Shown here piece after piece: positions 19,188-28,329 of a DNA stretch of 64,000 nucleotides. Origin of the DNA: Agaribacter marinus (GTDB lineage: Bacteria; Pseudomonadota; Gammaproteobacteria; Enterobacterales; Alteromonadaceae). The position numbers and the translations under genes were made by a program. The first letter of the stretch is position 1, and every line of letters starts with the position of its first letter. The notes below the pieces were generated by a model. The model saw only the letters and a list, made by a program, of their open reading frames with translations, was not told the origin of the DNA and searched no databases. Location of the stretch: contig NZ_BSOT01000006.1 of the NCBI RefSeq assembly GCF_030160655.1, positions 620,001-684,000 of the forward strand, read 5' to 3'.

Positions 19188-19668
19188 TTCTGAAAAAGAT
19201 ATGACTCAGCAGCTCGAAGCGCTACCGCGCGAAAAAACGCCGTCGCGAGATCTATGGCCGGGTATAGAGTACGCCATTTCGCAACGCCAAGCGGCTGAGA
19301 AAACAAGTTGGCGTCGCCAGACGGGCATTGCGGCATCTTTTTTAGTGGCGCTGCTTGTCGGGTATATGGGGTATCAAGGGTTGGGTAGTCAAGGAATATT
19401 ACAGAACAACCAAGCTATCGCTGAGCAAATGAGTGTGCAATTTATGCAGCAGCGTGATGCTCTCTTAATTAGTTTAGACGGTCAAAATGCCACGACACAA
19501 AATTGGCAACAACAGTTAGATGAACTGGATGCGGCTGCAAAAGCAATAAAAACAGCGCTAAAAGAAGATCCTAACAATCAAGCATTATTAGCCATGTTAA
19601 AAAATGTTTATGAGCAACAGTTAAAACTCATAGAGCGTGTGCATGCGCCTTCTTGGCAACAAATTTAA
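19180..19668 (+). CDS. Putative anti-sigma factor, single-pass membrane protein
   Basis: 162 residues. A short cytoplasmic N-terminal part (EALPREKTPSRDLWPGIEYA) is followed by one transmembrane helix near residues 46-64 (TGIAASFLVALLVGYMGY). The rest is a helical periplasmic domain of ~95 residues that ends with a coiled coil. There is no zinc-binding HxxxCxxC motif. Translational overlap with the sigma factor gene makes an anti-sigma or sensor role likely, but this is inferred from position and topology. Confidence 0.7.
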   Translation: MNNSEKDMTQQLEALPREKTPSRDLWPGIEYAISQRQAAEKTSWRRQTGIAASFLVALLVGYMGYQGLGSQGILQNNQAIAEQMSVQFMQQRDALLISLDGQNATTQNWQQQLDELDAAAKAIKTALKEDPNNQALLAMLKNVYEQQLKLIERVHAPSWQQI

Positions 19669-19684
19669 TTTATAGGGTAATTTT

Positions 19685-20668
19685 ATGAAACTTGTAAAAA
19701 TGAAAAGTATGAAAGCAACAAAAACCGTTGTTGTCGCATGTGTATTGTTTTGCTCTACTCATATATTCGCTGGTCAAAAAGTTAACGAAACGAAGGACGC
19801 AAGCGAAGACAGTATTGTTAAAATTGAGCATCTCTCGGGTAAGGCTGAGATAAAAGGTTGGAATAAAAAGCAAGTAAAGGTTGAAGGTGAACTTGGCGAA
19901 AATACGAAAGACTTTCAGTTTACGCGCAATGGTAAAACAATAGAGATTATTGTGAAGGTCGAGAAGAAAAGCTGGTCAAGTTGGGGAAGTTCGCATGCTG
20001 ATGGTGACGAATTGGTGATTTATGTCCCCAAGAAATCCAGAGTAGATTATCGAACAACAAATGCAGATGTTGAGATTAGCGACGTGAGTGGTGGCACCGA
20101 TATCGATGTGATCAATGGTAGAATTGAAGCAAGTAACTTGCAGGGGCGAATTCGTTTAGAGACAGTGAATGGTGATGTTAGAGCGCGTGAGCTTGCTGGA
20201 GACGTTGTCATCGATGCTGTCAATGGTGATATTGATGTTGAGCATACTAGCGGTGAGAATATTCGAATTGAAGCAGTAAATGGCGATGTTGAATTTAACT
20301 CTAAGGCTAGTGACGTGAAGGTCGAAACCGTCAATGGTGACATGAGTATCAAGCTCGACACTGCGATGGATTTAAACATGGAAACCGTGAACGGTTCTAT
20401 AGACGCGTCTGTTGATTTAGATGACGGAGGTTATATTAAAGCGAGTTCAGTTGGCGGTAGTATTGATTTAAATCTTGATAAGGATATTCAAGCAAAGTTT
20501 GATATTGAAAGCCATGCGGGTGGGCGAATTCGTAATAAATTTAATGATGTAGCCCCTCAAAAAGCAAAATATGGCCCTCGCAGATGGTTAGAATTTTCAA
20601 CGGGTGATCCGACGGGAACGGTCGAAGTGTCTACAGTAAATGGTACCGTTACACTAGATAAGCGATAA
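19685..20668 (+). CDS. DUF4097 family beta-helix-like secreted protein
   Basis: 327 residues with a signal peptide (VVVACVLFCSTHIFAG). The middle carries a repeated unit around V-N-G-D/R/S (seen in VINGRIEA, VNGDVRA, VNGDIDV, VNGDVEF, VNGDMSI, VNGSIDA), the DUF4097 pattern that predicts a right-handed parallel beta solenoid. Sixteen bases separate it from the anti-sigma gene, so it belongs to the ECF operon. It is likely an envelope structural or adhesin-like protein under ECF control (inference). Confidence 0.82.
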   Translation: MKLVKMKSMKATKTVVVACVLFCSTHIFAGQKVNETKDASEDSIVKIEHLSGKAEIKGWNKKQVKVEGELGENTKDFQFTRNGKTIEIIVKVEKKSWSSWGSSHADGDELVIYVPKKSRVDYRTTNADVEISDVSGGTDIDVINGRIEASNLQGRIRLETVNGDVRARELAGDVVIDAVNGDIDVEHTSGENIRIEAVNGDVEFNSKASDVKVETVNGDMSIKLDTAMDLNMETVNGSIDASVDLDDGGYIKASSVGGSIDLNLDKDIQAKFDIESHAGGRIRNKFNDVAPQKAKYGPRRWLEFSTGDPTGTVEVSTVNGTVTLDKR

Positions 20669-21196
20669 GTGATAGACGAAACAATTCTATAAATTTGGCT
20701 ACAAACCCGAGCAATTAGTAAATACGCTCGGGTTTCGTGGAATAAGTTGGCTTCTTCTGTGAATCAGTGTGATTGCCGAGGGATTAGACGCCATATAATC
20801 CGATATTTTCGATACCCCTGCCAAATCTATTCTGATAGTCTCTTTTGTACGTAAACCGGAACTTGGCGAAATTGTTGCAAGCGACAGATAAGAGGGTAGA
20901 CCTTTTTCATAACCGGACGTTCAGTGTTTGAATATTTACAATGAACTCTCTTATTTCAATCTATCTCCGACCAGCTCAGCGTTATGCAATTTCCAGCAAC
21001 ACTCCTTTGATAATGAAGCTTAGTGATGTTTGTAACTAAGTACTGAGTTGTAAAATAGAGAAACATTTTAAAACTATCTAACATTAATTGTGCGTTGGTC
21101 AATTCAAATCGTATTGCCTTGCGGATTTTCTATAGTGAAATTGACCATAAGTTAAGACTCCATTGATGCAAACAAAAACTATTTTTGATAGATTTA
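20669..21196. other. Intergenic gap after the ECF operon
   Basis: 528 bases. A hairpin at 20703-20735 is listed separately. No convincing gene was seen; short open frames on the minus strand around 20790-20900 have no start, RBS or family resemblance. Confidence 0.4.
20703..20735 (+). terminator. Hairpin terminator after the DUF4097 gene
   Basis: AAACCCGAGC pairs perfectly with GCTCGGGTTT over a 13-base loop, 34 bases after the stop. The T run is short (TTT). Confidence 0.65.
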
Positions 21197-23107
21197 TTAA
21201 AACGCATTCTCAATGAGTTTTTCTAAAGCAAGTATATTGGCTGCTGATAAGGATGTCGTTAAATTTGCATCAGTGGAAGCGTCAATGGCAGTCGCTCCGT
21301 GAATGTTGCGTGCTAAAAATTGATTAAACGCATTTATCAGTGCTTGTTTTTGCGTGGTGGTTAAATTTAAATAACAATCCTGATTCGTAATAGATGGACA
21401 AGTTTTTGTTAGAGCATTTGCGTGTTCCAATGCAAGTTCACTTAAAAAGTTGTTCACATTAGCAATCAAAAGTGCCTTTCTTTTCTTGAGGGCTTCAGGC
21501 GCGCTCGCTCGCACCTTTATGTCACTCACATTCGCAACCAGCTTGTCAATCGCTTGTAACTCTCCGGAAAATTTTTCAAATAGTGCTTTGTTAAAGAACT
21601 TTTTATAACCATTTTGCAACACGGTTTTGACTTTACCCGCATCACTTAATGGTTCACTGCCTAACGGTATGATAGTGCTAAGCTGATGAGCTGGGTTGGG
21701 ATTGATGCTTTCTAGAAACGCATGTAACTCTATTTGAAATTGCTGTACTTGTTCACTTGATATTAATGACTCACATTCAGGCGGTAATGGTATATCATCG
21801 CATTTTGCCGTTTTCATTTTGTTTAGCTCAATGTCGTACAGTTTGACGAACTTTGATGCCTCGATAGAAAACAAATCAAATTTATTTTTTGTAATATCGC
21901 TAACAATTGTCTTTAAGGTATTCAATGATTTTTGCAAACTCGCTTCTTTGGCACGGCTACTAAAGGTATTTTCTAAGCCTGAAATCGCTTGTACCGCTTG
22001 CGCAGCACTTTCATCTGCAGCTTGATTCAAATCATTTAACAGCAACTCAAAGGTCTGAATATTATCCAAGGTTTTTTCAACGAAACCAGATTTAATTTGA
22101 AAGGTTAAATAGGTGTTTTTACGATAGTCCTTGAAATACTTACCGGTATTCAAATCAAGTGTACATGGTATGTAGTCAAACTCATCAAAGGTGCCATCAT
22201 CATAGTCAACTCTGGTCAATTCCTTATCATCTTTTTCACACTCTTCCACCAAGCGGCCGGAGAGATTATCAAAGTACAATTTGTCCAATAGTTCGGTTTC
22301 CAGTGGCCCTTTGTTAGTATTTTTACGGATAAATGCGTAGTTACCTTCAGCAACGATTGGGCTTTGATAATTTTGCGATTGAGAATCGGGAACCAAGGTC
22401 ATCGAATACCGAAAAAGAATATCATCACTGGAGTTAGATAATATGGCTGAGCCAACAGAATCTAGCACTGTCAGCACATCACTGGCAGGCGGATATAATT
22501 GTTTTCCAGCGGATGCCAGTGATTGCAGCATCGCTTTTTGTTGATCTGAAGGATCATCAAGCTCGACAATGGTCAACTGAATAATTAAGGGACCACCTTC
22601 ATATTTGATAGGACCATAAACGGGTAAATAAGATAAATTTAAATACTGAAGGGCTTTTACGCCATTTGAATAAAAAATAACCCGACCATTTTTATCTGCT
22701 GAAGGCCCAAATGACATTGAACATCCGGCCTTTCCTTGCTCACACACATTAGCAATGATCACCATCTCAGCGTTGGAGCCTCTTCGTCCAAAGAACTCAG
22801 AAGCATTTTTCCATTCAAATGCAGCACCGTTGAATGCTTGCATCAAATGCACCGAGATAGTGTCTCCGGAAGCAATTTGTGGGACTTTCGTGTATTTTCG
22901 GTAAAGAGTTTCATAACACTCACGCGTTACCCCTGCACGAGTATATTCGGATTTGTCATAAAGTGCTTTGTCACATTGAGTTATATCCTTGGCGGACAAG
23001 GCATTATTTTCAACGGTTCGAACATAATCTACCTCGCCTTCTTCAATTATCTGGCAACCGGTAAACAAAATAAGTGAATAACATAGTAAAAAAGTACGTA
23101 GTTTCAT
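21197..23107 (-). CDS. Large orphan lipoprotein of unknown function
   Basis: 636 residues beginning with a lipoprotein signal (MKLRTFLLCYSLILFTGC). The N-terminal ~250 residues look beta-rich (EMVIIANVCEQGKAGCSMSF, GGPLIIQLTIVELDD). From about residue 340 to the end it is mainly helical and partly coiled-coil. No known catalytic motif was recognised. A pair of near-identical repeats lies just upstream of the start. The gene stands alone on the minus strand, with no neighbour that suggests a role. Coding is clear; the function is not known. Confidence 0.75.
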   Translation of the reverse strand: MKLRTFLLCYSLILFTGCQIIEEGEVDYVRTVENNALSAKDITQCDKALYDKSEYTRAGVTRECYETLYRKYTKVPQIASGDTISVHLMQAFNGAAFEWKNASEFFGRRGSNAEMVIIANVCEQGKAGCSMSFGPSADKNGRVIFYSNGVKALQYLNLSYLPVYGPIKYEGGPLIIQLTIVELDDPSDQQKAMLQSLASAGKQLYPPASDVLTVLDSVGSAILSNSSDDILFRYSMTLVPDSQSQNYQSPIVAEGNYAFIRKNTNKGPLETELLDKLYFDNLSGRLVEECEKDDKELTRVDYDDGTFDEFDYIPCTLDLNTGKYFKDYRKNTYLTFQIKSGFVEKTLDNIQTFELLLNDLNQAADESAAQAVQAISGLENTFSSRAKEASLQKSLNTLKTIVSDITKNKFDLFSIEASKFVKLYDIELNKMKTAKCDDIPLPPECESLISSEQVQQFQIELHAFLESINPNPAHQLSTIIPLGSEPLSDAGKVKTVLQNGYKKFFNKALFEKFSGELQAIDKLVANVSDIKVRASAPEALKKRKALLIANVNNFLSELALEHANALTKTCPSITNQDCYLNLTTTQKQALINAFNQFLARNIHGATAIDASTDANLTTSLSAANILALEKLIENAF

Positions 23108-23154
23108 TGCGAGCCCTCTTTCCTTGAGTTCGGAACTACCTCATTGCGCGACGC

Positions 23155-23191
23155 GAACAACCATCACAAAACAACGCCACGAACAACCATC
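23155..23191. repeat. Short direct repeat GAACAACCATC upstream of the orphan lipoprotein
   Basis: GAACAACCATC occurs at 23155-23165 and 23181-23191, 26 bp apart, with similar flanks (CACAAA and CTCAAA). It lies 48-84 bases upstream of the lipoprotein start, so it could be a regulator site or a small duplication. Confidence 0.35.
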
Positions 23192-23447
23192 TCAAACCCT
23201 TAAATTATAAAAATGTGCGTTCTTGCTCTAGTGGTGGCAAGTTTTATTACCAATTTAATATTCGATTTTACTAAAAGTCTGGATAAAACATATATTTAAA
23301 AATTCTCAAGCTAATATACTTAATTATTAAGTAATATGGTAGGCAAAAACAAAAAACATGCTTTTTGATATCGAAACAGGCTGAATAATTAAGTCTTTGT
23401 TAGTTCAAATTAAAAAGAATAACAATTACTTACGCCTTCTTAACACG

Positions 23448-23645
23448 ATGGACAAGTTTCTCATTAGCTTTAAGCGACCGGAAATCGTGCATAGCGCCAA
23501 TTTACATAATACTGATAGACGGTCCGATAACGGCACACAAAAATCGGTCAAATTATCAGAAATAGATTCATTTCAACGACCGCTTAATGCCCTGAGCGAG
23601 TCAGATTTTTATAATCTGATGGATTTTATCAGTTACGAATACTAG
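23448..23645 (+). CDS. Small hypothetical protein (65 aa), doubtful
   Basis: A 65-codon ORF from ATG 23448 (an in-frame TTG at 23397 would extend it by 17 residues). It begins MDKFLISFKRPEIVHSA and has a polar middle and an acidic, aromatic end (SDFYNLMDFISYEY). No domain, signal peptide or good ribosome binding site is visible. Listed because it is the only open frame in this gap with a plausible composition. Confidence 0.3.
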   Translation: MDKFLISFKRPEIVHSANLHNTDRRSDNGTQKSVKLSEIDSFQRPLNALSESDFYNLMDFISYEY

Positions 23646-23809
23646 ATTGTTTGAAAAATTTGAGAGTCCGCTTAGTGCCATTCAGCATCTCTCAATAATT
23701 AAAACTCGCAGGTCGGTTCCTTGTCTATTTGAGCCAGTGGTTACAAGGGTTTCGGCAGAAAAGTACGTTTTGCAGACGTAAGCTTAGTAATTAACCCAAC
23801 TAGGTTTAA

Positions 23810-24763
23810 CTATTGAGAAGTTTCAAATCGAGTTTGGGTGACGCTGTAATTTCGGCCCATCCATATAGTGGAATCATATTTATCAAAAAACTCTAGATAT
23901 CGCTTTTCTATGTTGCCTATTACTCGCTTAGGAGTCAGTGGAATAGTAAATAGCTTTTCGCCCTGCAATGAATAAAACTCAAGTACATAGGGTTTTGTAT
24001 ACGTTTTGATGAGCAAGTGTTCCTGATCACTGGTAAATCGCCCCATTCCCTTCGTTACTGTGGCAATGAAATTTTCTCTTCCATTTGCTATCTCACAGAA
24101 CTCAGAAATATCATTGTCTCTATCAGATAGCATATATCCGTATTCACACCTATGAAAAAGTAACCTGCCATTGGTATAGGTAGCATGGCAATCAACTGTG
24201 CTGCTGAATGTCGCTCTTTTCATCGTGTATATAAAGGGGTCATAACGCGCCCCCCACATGTTTTTTTTCAAAGTACAAAAATATTTAGTTTTAAAGTAAT
24301 GAAAGTTATCTTGAAGCGTAACAAGATATTCCTTTTCACTAACTTTAACCGCAGCACGATACGGCCCAGTCTTACGGTTAGCCTCATCACGAGGAAGTGA
24401 ATCTTTAACGCTGGTAGTTTTAAAAGTTCTTTTACGAAGGTCATATTCAACAAGCTCATGGTCGAACACACAACCAAACCCTACATCCGTTATAAATAGT
24501 GCCCCGCGGTAGTTGAAGCCACACTTATCCATTGAAGGAACTTCATAATCAAGCACTTCTATAGAACCTGAATTTAAGAGTACGAACTTACCCAATTCAC
24601 CTGAGTTTGTGCCAAGAATCACACACATATCATTCGATAGTGCTAGGCAACCATTTACGCCGAAAGGCAAAGTATATTGATGAATTATTTCTGACTTTAC
24701 CTTTAATTCTTTCTTTTCCATGCTTCCAATTAATGGGGTAATACTATCACTTGTTATAGTCAA
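23810..24763 (-). CDS. Hypothetical protein, possibly beta-propeller
   Basis: 317 residues with no signal peptide and no membrane segment. A later start at 24721 (MEKKELKVKSE) is possible. Alternating hydrophobic strands and recurrent short motifs ending in aromatic residues (ALSNDMCVILGTNSGELGKF, GALFITDVGFGCVF, VKVSEKEYLVTLQDNFHYF) suggest a blade-like all-beta fold, but no family was recognised. It stands alone in a gene-poor stretch and may have been acquired. Function unknown. Confidence 0.6.
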   Translation of the reverse strand: MTITSDSITPLIGSMEKKELKVKSEIIHQYTLPFGVNGCLALSNDMCVILGTNSGELGKFVLLNSGSIEVLDYEVPSMDKCGFNYRGALFITDVGFGCVFDHELVEYDLRKRTFKTTSVKDSLPRDEANRKTGPYRAAVKVSEKEYLVTLQDNFHYFKTKYFCTLKKNMWGARYDPFIYTMKRATFSSTVDCHATYTNGRLLFHRCEYGYMLSDRDNDISEFCEIANGRENFIATVTKGMGRFTSDQEHLLIKTYTKPYVLEFYSLQGEKLFTIPLTPKRVIGNIEKRYLEFFDKYDSTIWMGRNYSVTQTRFETSQ

Positions 24764-25040
24764 AAATATCCTGAATTGTCAGTTTACTGATTACTAGTAA
24801 AAAACATGGCGGCGACATTTCCACTGTAAGCTTAACACAGCGTTTTTGTTCACTATTTAAAAGTTACTGACAGTCCGCAATTTGTCTTAAGCTGCCTATC
24901 AGCTCAAGTTGAAGTATTTACTTAAAAATATCACTTTAGATATGAGCCGGTATAACCTCTTAGTAATCACACCAATACAATTCATATTAGTTCAAGTATA
25001 CTAGCGCGCTAAAATTTTCTTACCACACAATGGATGATCA

Positions 25041-25367
25041 ATGATTCAAATTGGACTTGCCGCATTTTTAGTATTTTTATTCTTTAAATTTACAGACAAA
25101 GACAAAATAATAGATGGTTTTATATCTCTTACATTTGTACTTGCGCCCGCAATTTTAGTCTTTCTTATTCAAATAGGTTTACGTGCCTTAGATGCGCAAC
25201 CTGTACTCATGTATTTGCCTGATTTGCTTTACTTTTTTATTCCGTTTTTCATGTTAAAAGCGGTAACTGAGTACAGTTGGGTAAAATCGGCGGTTCAAGC
25301 AGGTGTCGTTTTTGTCATTGTCTTAATTTGCCAGTTGTTAATTGCGGTTTTACTTGCGCAATTGTAA
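25041..25367 (+). CDS. Small integral membrane protein of unknown function
   Basis: 108 residues, almost entirely hydrophobic, with four likely transmembrane segments (IGLAAFLVFLFFKF, LTFVLAPAILVFLIQIGL, LLYFFIPFFMLKA, and AGVVFVIVLICQLLIAVLLA). There are no catalytic motifs. It lies about 200 bases upstream of the GH50 gene on the same strand, with a separate candidate operator in between, so co-regulation is not implied. Confidence 0.6.
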   Translation: MIQIGLAAFLVFLFFKFTDKDKIIDGFISLTFVLAPAILVFLIQIGLRALDAQPVLMYLPDLLYFFIPFFMLKAVTEYSWVKSAVQAGVVFVIVLICQLLIAVLLAQL

Positions 25368-25473
25368 ATACTACTGAGCTTGTTATTTAATTAACTCTCT
25401 AGCGAGATTAATTGCTTACATTGAAAAAAACGTTGATCCTTTAATTCATATTTGTAAAATCTTATCGATAACT

Positions 25474-25483
25474 TTGTTAACAA
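25474..25483. promoter_or_regulatory. Palindrome TTGTTAACAA upstream of GH50
   Basis: A perfect 10-bp palindrome (12 bp with flanking T and A) lies 87 bases before the agarase start. It matches the TTGTTGACAA sites before GH2 and GH86 at nine of ten positions, which suggests one shared regulator of GntR or similar type (inference). Confidence 0.4.
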
Positions 25484-25569
25484 AAAATGAGTAGATTTAG
25501 TGTAAATCGACTAGCAAATTTGATGTTGGTCGTCTAAATTTAACTTCAAATTTTATTGAAGGACACGCT

Positions 25570-27969
25570 ATGATTAAATTTTCTCGTCGGTCGATTGCAC
25601 TTGCATTTGCGGCTGTTTTTTCGGGGACTAGCCTAAATGCCCTAGGTGCTGTCGACGATGCAAACGATTTTAAACACAATACTTCTTTGTCAACGGCGAA
25701 GACCTTAGACGGTGAAGTGATGCTGTTCGACTTTGAGTCAAAAAAAATCCCATCTTCAATTGGTAGTAATAATGCAGATTTGGGCTTAGACACCAATCAA
25801 CCAATTAGTGGTGAGCGGTCATTAACTGTTTACTTCAATACAAAAGAAAATAACGCCTCGTCAATCGTTATACGTCCTGAAACGCCGTTTGATTGGTCTT
25901 CATATAAAGATTTTCACTTGGCTTGGGAAGTCACTAACAGCGGGACGGAATCAGTACAAATTGATTTAAACATTGGCGATAAAAACGGTGATTTCTATAC
26001 ACGAGGCATAGCCGTGGGTGTGGGCGAAACAAAAACGGTTTACGCTAAAATGGATGGCCATGACCAAGTTGATCCACCGTGGGCAACACGCACTGAATTT
26101 AATTTTTCGTCAGGCTTTCGCTCAAACCCAGTGACATGGGAGTCAGGGGATCATCAATTTTATTCTTTTTGGGGTAAAAAGCGCTTAGATTTGACCGGTA
26201 TTACTGCGATCTCTTTAAATGCAGTCGGCCTCGTTAGTGATCGCCAAATTAAGATAGACAATATTCGCTTGCGCCCTAATCCAAAAATGGACAAAGACTT
26301 TCTGGTCGGCTTAATTGACAAATATGGCCAAAATGCCAAAGCAGACTATGAAGACAAAGTTAATAATGATGAACATCTGGCGCAAATAGTTGCGGATGAG
26401 ATGGCGACCTTGAGTGGCGAAAAACTTCCTGATCGCTCAAAGTTTCATGGTTGGAAAGATGGCCCTCGTTTTGAAGGGACGGGCTTTTTCCGTACGCAAA
26501 AAGTAAAAGGTAAGTGGGCAATTATCGATCCCGAAGGATATTTATATTTCTCAACCGGTATCGACATTATCCGCTTGTCTAATTCGTCTACGATGACTGG
26601 TTATGATTTTGATGATGAATATATCCCTAAAAGAAGCGCAGACGAGACAGTTGCTGAAGATGATCAACCTTTAAATAGAGTAGCCGATAAGGCCTTGCAC
26701 AGTCGAAAGATCATAAATGATACTCGCGCTAATTTATTCGAATGGTTGCCGTCATATGATGATCCATTAGGTAATCACTTTGGCTATAGACGCGAAGCCC
26801 AGAGTGGACCGCAAAAACGTGGAGAAACATACAGTTTTTATAGTGCAAACTTAGAGCGTCGTTATGGCGAAACTTACAAGGAATCTTACTTAGATACTTG
26901 GCGTTCAGTAACCGTAAGACGCATGTTGGATTGGGGTTACACCTCGTTGGGCAATTGGTCACAAGAGCAATATTATGGTAACAATCAAATCCCATTCGTC
27001 GCATTTGCCGATATTATCGGTGAATTTGGAACCTTGAGTTCGGGGTTCGATTTTTGGCATGGTGTACCTGATGCTTACGATCCACGCTTTCGGGCAAGGG
27101 CTGTTGCTGCCGCTGAACATGTCGCTGGGCAAATAAACAATACGCCGTGGTGCATGGGTATATTCATGGACAATGAACAAAGCTTTGGCCGTGGTGGTAG
27201 TGACGAGCTCTACTACGGTATTGTGTTCAACACACTAAAACAAGATGCTACTCAAGTCCCTGCTAAAGCTGCATTCACCAAAATCCTGAAAGAAAAATAC
27301 AAATCGATTAAAAAGCTAAATAAGGCGTGGAATAAAGAGTATGCGTCTTGGGACAGCTTTGCAAAAGGTGCTGACTCTTCATTTAATACTGATGCCCAAA
27401 AACAAGATTACTCTGACTTACTGTATGCCTATGGCGTGCAGTATTTTGGGACAGTCAATAGTGCATTAAAAGAAGTATTGCCAAACCATATGTACCTAGG
27501 CTCTCGTTTACCTGTGTGGGGAATGCCTGACGAGATTGTAAAAGCGGCGGCGGAGAACAGCGACATCATTACATATAACCTGTATGAAGAAGGTATTGTG
27601 CCAAGTGAATGGGAAATTTTGGAAAAAGTGGATGCGCCGAGCTTAATTGGAGAATTTAGCTTTGGTTCAGATGATGCGGGTCATGTGCATCCTGGAATCA
27701 TTATTGCGTCAGACCAAAAGGATCGTGGCTACATGATGAAGCGCTATATGGAAACCATTGTCGACAATCCATATTTTGTGGGTGTGCACATGTTCCAATA
27801 TATGGATGGCCCTATTTCCGGTCGTGCTTACGATGGAGAAAATTACAATACTGGTATGGTGAATGTTGCGGATATTCCATACAAGCATATGGTTAAAGCA
27901 GCGAAAGAAGTCCATGCTGAATTGTATCAGCGACGTTATGGCTTCTTATTGGAAGACGATAAGAAATAG
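25570..27969 (+). CDS. GH50 family beta-agarase (first copy)
   Basis: 799 residues with a signal peptide (SIALAFAAVFSGTSLNALGA). Residues ~50-240 form a carbohydrate-binding-like beta-sandwich (GERSLTVYFN, then FDWSSYKDFHLAWEV). The GH50 barrel follows: GTGFFRTQKVKGKWAIIDPE, the acid/base Glu in GIFMDNEQSF (about residue 536) and the nucleophile Glu in LIGEFSFGSDD (about 695). GH50 enzymes cleave beta-1,4 bonds of agarose, often exo-wise, releasing neoagarobiose. A second GH50 gene lies 10 kb downstream. A strong terminator follows. Confidence 0.9.
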   Translation: MIKFSRRSIALAFAAVFSGTSLNALGAVDDANDFKHNTSLSTAKTLDGEVMLFDFESKKIPSSIGSNNADLGLDTNQPISGERSLTVYFNTKENNASSIVIRPETPFDWSSYKDFHLAWEVTNSGTESVQIDLNIGDKNGDFYTRGIAVGVGETKTVYAKMDGHDQVDPPWATRTEFNFSSGFRSNPVTWESGDHQFYSFWGKKRLDLTGITAISLNAVGLVSDRQIKIDNIRLRPNPKMDKDFLVGLIDKYGQNAKADYEDKVNNDEHLAQIVADEMATLSGEKLPDRSKFHGWKDGPRFEGTGFFRTQKVKGKWAIIDPEGYLYFSTGIDIIRLSNSSTMTGYDFDDEYIPKRSADETVAEDDQPLNRVADKALHSRKIINDTRANLFEWLPSYDDPLGNHFGYRREAQSGPQKRGETYSFYSANLERRYGETYKESYLDTWRSVTVRRMLDWGYTSLGNWSQEQYYGNNQIPFVAFADIIGEFGTLSSGFDFWHGVPDAYDPRFRARAVAAAEHVAGQINNTPWCMGIFMDNEQSFGRGGSDELYYGIVFNTLKQDATQVPAKAAFTKILKEKYKSIKKLNKAWNKEYASWDSFAKGADSSFNTDAQKQDYSDLLYAYGVQYFGTVNSALKEVLPNHMYLGSRLPVWGMPDEIVKAAAENSDIITYNLYEEGIVPSEWEILEKVDAPSLIGEFSFGSDDAGHVHPGIIIASDQKDRGYMMKRYMETIVDNPYFVGVHMFQYMDGPISGRAYDGENYNTGMVNVADIPYKHMVKAAKEVHAELYQRRYGFLLEDDKK

Positions 27970-27984
27970 TGCATTTAAAATGTT

Positions 27985-28020
27985 AAAGGCCGTTGCATCA
28001 TTTGATGAAGCGGCCTTTTT
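27985..28020 (+). terminator. Intrinsic terminator after GH50
   Basis: AAAGGCCG / CGGCCTTT, with an inner CATCA-TTTGATG pairing, is followed by a T tract. It separates the agarase from the ebo operon. Confidence 0.85.
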
Positions 28021-28329
28021 GTTTGGGCGCCATAAACATACGGTTGCTCAGTGCAATATATTATTTTGAAAATAACATAATACATTTCTGTTGTTTCGTA
28101 CTTTAGCGCTAATATTGCTTAAGGTATGATTTATCAAAGCATTCGTTTTAAGACCTCGGACTTGAGCAAGAATCATGGGAATGGTAGGTCAAGTTCGTTA
28201 TAACTTTTGCTTAAAAAACGCTTGAATATAGTTATCATTGACACCATATTCACATATAAATAACAAAATTCATTCGCAAGCAGGTGTTTGTTCCGCTAAA
28301 CACTTCGTAGTAATTAAGGTAAGTAAGTT
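28021..28329. other. Upstream region of the ebo operon
   Basis: 309 bases without a gene. A small inverted repeat, GTGTTT-N8-AAACAC, at 28284-28303 lies 27-46 bases before the GTG start and could be an operator or a leader hairpin. Confidence 0.4.

Noticed and set aside
20790-20905. Minus-strand open frame with a Tyr/Arg-rich short peptide
   Set aside because: It has no plausible start codon or RBS in frame and no recognised family, so it was treated as non-coding.
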